From Deltaproteobacteria bacterium (GTDB lineage: Bacteria; Myxococcota_A; UBA9160; UBA4427): a stretch of DNA of 64,000 bases. A program made the position numbers and the translations under genes. Shown here in pieces: positions 61,152 through 64,000 of the stretch (positions within the stretch are counted from its first letter, which is position 1; each line of letters begins with the position of its first letter). Under the pieces are notes generated by a model, which saw only the letters and a program-made list of their open reading frames with translations, had not been told where the DNA came from and did no database searches. Location of the stretch: the NCBI GenBank assembly GCA_016713665.1, contig JADJOR010000001.1:248001-312000 (forward strand), in the 5' to 3' direction.

Positions 61152-61976
61152 ATGGGATTGAGAGTCAACTCGAACATCAGCTCGATCAATGCGCAGCGCA
61201 ATCTGGTCAACACGACCGATCGCCTGCAGAAGTCGCTTCAGCGCCTGTCGTCGGGGCTGCGCATCAGCCGGGCTGCGGACGACGCCGCTGGCCTCGGCAT
61301 CTCCGAATCGTTCCGCGCCGAGATCCGCAGTCTCCAACAGGCGCAGCGCAACGCGAACGACGGCATCTCGCTGCTGCAGATCGCGGAAGGCGCGCTCAAC
61401 GAGACGAGCTCCATCCTGATTCGATTGCGCGAGCTCGCGATCCAGTCGGCCAATGGGACGCTCGGTCAGCCGGAGCGCGCGACGGTCGATCTCGAATTCC
61501 AGGGCCTGCTCGCCGAGCTCGATCGCATCGCCGCCGTCACCGAGTTCAACGGCCTCAAGATCCTCGAGTCCGGGGCACCGATCACGTTCCAGATCGGCAC
61601 CAGCAATACGAGCAGCGACCGCTTCACGGTGAGCGCCGTGAACGCGACGACCAGCGCGATCGGCATCAATGGGCTCGCCGTGTCGAGCGCTTCGGGTGCG
61701 CTCTCGGCGCTGGCCCTGCTCGACAGCGCGGTGGGCCAGGTCGCGGCGCTGCGTGCGACCTTCGGTACTGCCCAGAACCGGCTCGAGTCGACGATCCGCT
61801 CGATCGCGATCGCGGTCGAGAACACGGCGGCCGCCGATTCCCGCATCCGGGACGTCGATTTCGCCTCGGAGACCGCCGAGCTGACGCGCAATCAGGTCCT
61901 GCAGCAGGCCGGCATCTCGGTCCTCGCCCAGGCGAACGTGTCGAGCCAGGCCGCGCTCAACCTGCTCCAGGGCTGA
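61152..61976 (+). CDS. fliC: Flagellin
   Basis: This is a 274-residue flagellin, the filament subunit. The D0/D1 N-terminus (MGLRVNSNISSINAQRNLVN, then LSSGLRISRAADDAAGLGIS, LQQAQRNANDGISLLQIAEG) and C-terminus (SRIRDVDFASETAELTRNQV, then QAGISVLAQANVSSQAALNL) are both intact. The central D2/D3 region is very small (~60 residues), so this is a minimal flagellin. It is exported by the flagellar type III system without a signal peptide. A single copy with its own sigma-54-type promoter and a downstream hairpin. Confidence 0.96.
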   Translation: MGLRVNSNISSINAQRNLVNTTDRLQKSLQRLSSGLRISRAADDAAGLGISESFRAEIRSLQQAQRNANDGISLLQIAEGALNETSSILIRLRELAIQSANGTLGQPERATVDLEFQGLLAELDRIAAVTEFNGLKILESGAPITFQIGTSNTSSDRFTVSAVNATTSAIGINGLAVSSASGALSALALLDSAVGQVAALRATFGTAQNRLESTIRSIAIAVENTAAADSRIRDVDFASETAELTRNQVLQQAGISVLAQANVSSQAALNLLQG

Positions 61977-61982
61977 GCTCGA

Positions 61983-62026
61983 CGAGCGTCGGGCCGGCGG
62001 CGCACAGGCGCCCCGCCCGGCGCTCG
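61983..62026. terminator. Hairpin after flagellin
   Basis: CGAGCGTCGGGC pairs with GCCCGGCGCTCG (one G-T wobble). An inner GGCGC/GCGCC stem closes on ACAG. It lies 7 bp after the flagellin stop. Confidence 0.6.
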
Positions 62027-62282
62027 CCGCCCCCGGCTCGAGTCGCACCGCGGCAAGCCGGACGCAATCCGACGGCAGGCTCGTGGCAGGCCCACGGCAA
62101 TCGGACGGCCGCGTGAGGGCCGGGCGACGGCCAGGGGCAGGGGCGTCGAATTTTCCCATCGCATCGCGCCACGCACGCCTCGAAACGGTCACTCCCTGTA
62201 TGTCGGTGGGGGAAACCCTTTCGATCTCTGGGAACCGGGACACGGCATCGCGCTCGCTCGCGAGCGCGGGGAGATTGCCGCT

Positions 62283-63185
62283 TTGTCTCGTCCGTATGCT
62301 GCTGCTGCAGTGTCCGTCGCTGTCGACGTCTACGCTGAGAACGCCGAGAACGCCGGGGGCGCGAAAGCCTCCGGAAAAGATCAGGACCAGAAGGTCGCGA
62401 AGACGGGCCCCCGCCGAAGGACCGCTCGGGCGAGCTCGGTTCGCGCGGAAGCGCCGACCCCGACCTCGCTCCGCGCCGACGAGGTCGATCGCGCAGGAGC
62501 GACGGCCCTCGCGACGAGCGAGCCGGCCGGCGCGCCCCGACCTCCGGGCCGCAAAGCCGCGCGCAAGACGGCCGGCCGGGCGCCCGAGGTGCGCGTCACG
62601 ACGCTGACGGATCAGGAGCTCCTCGAAGGCCTGCGCAGCGGCAGCGAGTGGCATTTCGGCGAGCTCTACCACCGTTATTTCCAGCGCATCTACAACTTCG
62701 TGTACGCACGGGTGCGCAACCACGTCGAGAGCGAAGAGATCGTGCAGGAGACCTTCATCGCGGTCTTCCGCTCGTTCGAGAACTACCGCGGGCAGTCCTC
62801 GCTCCTCTCCTGGATCTATGGAATCGCGAAGAACACCACGAACAACGCCCTTCGCCGCGCCAAGACGCAGAACGAGCGGATCGATCTCGTGGACGAGGGG
62901 GAGCTCCTGCCGAGCGCGGCGCTCGCCGTGCATTCCCCCGACGACCTCCTCGACCTCCATCGATTCGGCGAAGAGCTGAGCGAACGCCTCGAGCAGCTCG
63001 CCGACTGGCAGGCCGAGATCTTCGCGATGCGCCACTTCGAGAACCTCTCGATCCCCGAGATCTCGAAGCGGACCCGGCGATCGAGCGATGCCGTTCGTTC
63101 GAGTCTCTATCGCGTGAAGCGGCTCTTCTTCGAGACGGCCCTCCCGGGCAGCGGGGCGACCCTGTCCGCGGAGGATCGTGGATGA
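62283..63185 (+). CDS. RNA polymerase sigma-70/ECF-type sigma factor with long N-terminal extension
   Basis: This is a 300-residue sigma factor. The first ~100 residues are Ala/Lys/Arg-rich and disordered-looking (GKDQDQKVAKTGPRRRTAR). The ECF core follows. Region 2 has LYHRYFQRIYNFVYARVRN, EEIVQETFIAVFRSF and LLSWIYGIAKNTTNNALRR. Region 4 has DWQAEIFAMRHFENLSIPEI and SSDAVRSSLYRVKRLF, a typical helix-turn-helix. The TTG start at 62283 has GGGGAG upstream. A GTG at 62310 is an alternative. It overlaps the next small gene (ATGA), as ECF factors overlap their regulators. 306 bp separate it from flagellin. Confidence 0.88.
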   Translation: MSRPYAAAAVSVAVDVYAENAENAGGAKASGKDQDQKVAKTGPRRRTARASSVRAEAPTPTSLRADEVDRAGATALATSEPAGAPRPPGRKAARKTAGRAPEVRVTTLTDQELLEGLRSGSEWHFGELYHRYFQRIYNFVYARVRNHVESEEIVQETFIAVFRSFENYRGQSSLLSWIYGIAKNTTNNALRRAKTQNERIDLVDEGELLPSAALAVHSPDDLLDLHRFGEELSERLEQLADWQAEIFAMRHFENLSIPEISKRTRRSSDAVRSSLYRVKRLFFETALPGSGATLSAEDRG

Positions 63186-63493
63186 AACGCTCGGGTGGGA
63201 ATGGGGGCGACGCGGGCCCGCGGCGCCCGTGGGCCCAGGATCGTTCGGGCGGTGCGCGCGGTGGCCGCTCGAGACGGCTCGCGTTGTCGGCGCCGCCTTC
63301 GCCGTCTGCGGTGCGCGCTGCGGGCTTCCGGGGGTCCTGTGCGCGGGACTTCGAGGACTTCGTCGCGGGGGACGGCGGCTGGACGACCGTCCTGCGGACC
63401 GTGCCGGATCCGGGCTTTCGCGAGGGGCTGCGCCGTCAGCTCTGGCGCATCCACGTGCTGAGGCGGGCCCATCGGGGATTCGAGCGAAACTAG
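63182..63493 (+). CDS. Small protein coupled to the sigma factor, possible regulator
   Basis: This is a 103-residue basic protein. It starts in the ATGA of the sigma factor stop. The first ~50 residues are Gly/Arg/Ser-rich. The C-terminal helix-rich part is DFEDFVAGDGGWTTVLRTVP then FREGLRRQLWRIHVLRRAHR. There is no transmembrane helix and no HxxxCxxC zinc anti-sigma motif. The gene position suggests an anti-sigma-like regulator, but this is inference. Otherwise unknown. Confidence 0.6.
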   Translation: MKRSGGNGGDAGPRRPWAQDRSGGARGGRSRRLALSAPPSPSAVRAAGFRGSCARDFEDFVAGDGGWTTVLRTVPDPGFREGLRRQLWRIHVLRRAHRGFERN

Positions 63494-63504
63494 CCTTCGG
63501 AGCT

Positions 63505-64000
63505 TCAGGTCATCTCGAGCGCGCGGGCCATCACGATCTTGCCCGAGCGGACCAGGTCGACGATCTGCTCCGGCGAGAACAACGAGACCATCGCGTCGAG
63601 CTTCTCGCTGCTGCCGTAGACGCGCAGGATCACGCTCTCCGGCGCGTAGTCGACCACCTTCGCGTTGAAATGCTCCGCGATCTCGAGGACGTCGCGCCGC
63701 GTCGCCCCTTCGCAGCGGACCTTGATCAGCGCGATCTCGGTCTCGTAGCGATCGCTCGTCGTATGGTCGAGGGCGTGGACGACGTCCACGAGCTTCGAGA
63801 GCTGGCGGATCATCTGCTCGAGGATCGCGACGTCGCCGGAGCAGGTGACGGTCATGCGCGAGAAGCCGGCCTGCGCGGACGGCGACACGACGAGGCTCTC
63901 GATGTTGTAGCCGCGGCGCGAGAAGACCATGGCGACCCGCACGAGGACGCCGGGCGCGTCGCGCACGAGCAGGGAGATCGTGTGCAGATCGGCGCTCTGG
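63505..64000 (-). CDS. ilvN: Acetolactate synthase small (regulatory) subunit, 5' end beyond the window
   Basis: This is the regulatory subunit of acetolactate synthase (first shared step of branched-chain amino-acid synthesis), which gives valine feedback. The visible part begins in-frame before ADLHTISLLVRDAPGVLVRV (ACT domain), then FSRRGYNIESLVV and FSRMTVTCSGDVAILEQMIR, and a second domain with ALIKVRCEGATRRDVLEIAE and VVDYAPESVILRVYG. It ends QIVDLVRSGKIVMARALEMT. The sequence is open to the edge, so the start is outside. Full family length is ~160-180 residues. The catalytic subunit should lie upstream, beyond 64000. Confidence 0.93.
   Translation of the reverse strand, partial: QSADLHTISLLVRDAPGVLVRVAMVFSRRGYNIESLVVSPSAQAGFSRMTVTCSGDVAILEQMIRQLSKLVDVVHALDHTTSDRYETEIALIKVRCEGATRRDVLEIAEHFNAKVVDYAPESVILRVYGSSEKLDAMVSLFSPEQIVDLVRSGKIVMARALEMT

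Overview
The window is GC-rich DNA (roughly 70% by eye) and almost fully coding. It looks like an uncultured deltaproteobacterial-type genome, perhaps Myxococcota, UBA9160-like or Binatota. The reasons are the mix of PEP-CTERM surface proteins with FG-GAP repeats, F420/flavin LLM oxidoreductases, many acyl-CoA dehydrogenases and CaiB-type CoA-transferases, cytochrome P450, PQQ enzymes, multihaem cytochrome c, and a flagellin behind a sigma-54-type promoter. The lineage is inferred, not shown. I saw no rRNA, tRNA, CRISPR array, insertion sequence or prophage.

Layout. 0-5.4 kb: octahaem cytochrome, small membrane protein, methyltransferase, LLM oxidoreductase, enoyl-CoA hydratase. 4.5-10 kb: two paralogous hybrid histidine kinases around an orphan LuxR-type response regulator. 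10-16.7 kb: a decayed FG-GAP/PEP-CTERM fragment, a 15-repeat FG-GAP PEP-CTERM protein, a PQQ/cytochrome alcohol dehydrogenase coupled to trxC, and a convergent peroxiredoxin. 16.8-22.3 kb: P450 plus SRPBCC pair, two secreted proteins (one PhoX/DUF839-like) and a PEP-CTERM protein. 22.3-29.5 kb: amidohydrolase, DapB-like dehydrogenase, SDR, K+ channel, outer-membrane barrel, cupin, 3-hydroxyisobutyrate-dehydrogenase-like protein. 29.5-37.4 kb: sugar-isomerase-like protein, lipoprotein PQQ dehydrogenase, CDGSH protein, glyoxalase-fold protein, hydrolase, third histidine kinase, sulfotransferase-like protein, phosphoesterase. 37.5-49.9 kb: LLM enzyme, acetoacetate-decarboxylase-like gene, two-module CoA-transferase, SDRs, tandem YbaK proteins (one fused to a hemerythrin-like bundle), FAD enzymes, methyltransferase. 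50-60 kb: amidohydrolase, five acyl-CoA-dehydrogenase-fold genes, LLM enzyme, aldolase, GST. 60-64 kb: small anchored protein, flagellin, ECF-type sigma factor with a coupled small protein, and the edge of ilvN.

How it fits together. Most enzymes suit oxidative breakdown of hydrophobic or CoA-linked compounds: activation by CoA-transferase, dehydrogenation by acyl-CoA dehydrogenases, hydration, SDR oxidation, and LLM/P450 oxygenation or reduction. Periplasmic PQQ alcohol dehydrogenases and cytochromes add electron input. No substrate can be named from sequence alone.

Data quality. Five genes carry single-base frameshifts (near 22.57, 34.72, 38.85, 46.97 and 52.23 kb), one has a premature TAG (30.55 kb), and one kinase lacks a stop where its family normally ends. 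Each frameshift is repaired by exactly one base, which suggests consensus errors in a draft assembly as much as real gene decay. These loci are annotated as disrupted genes over their full span.
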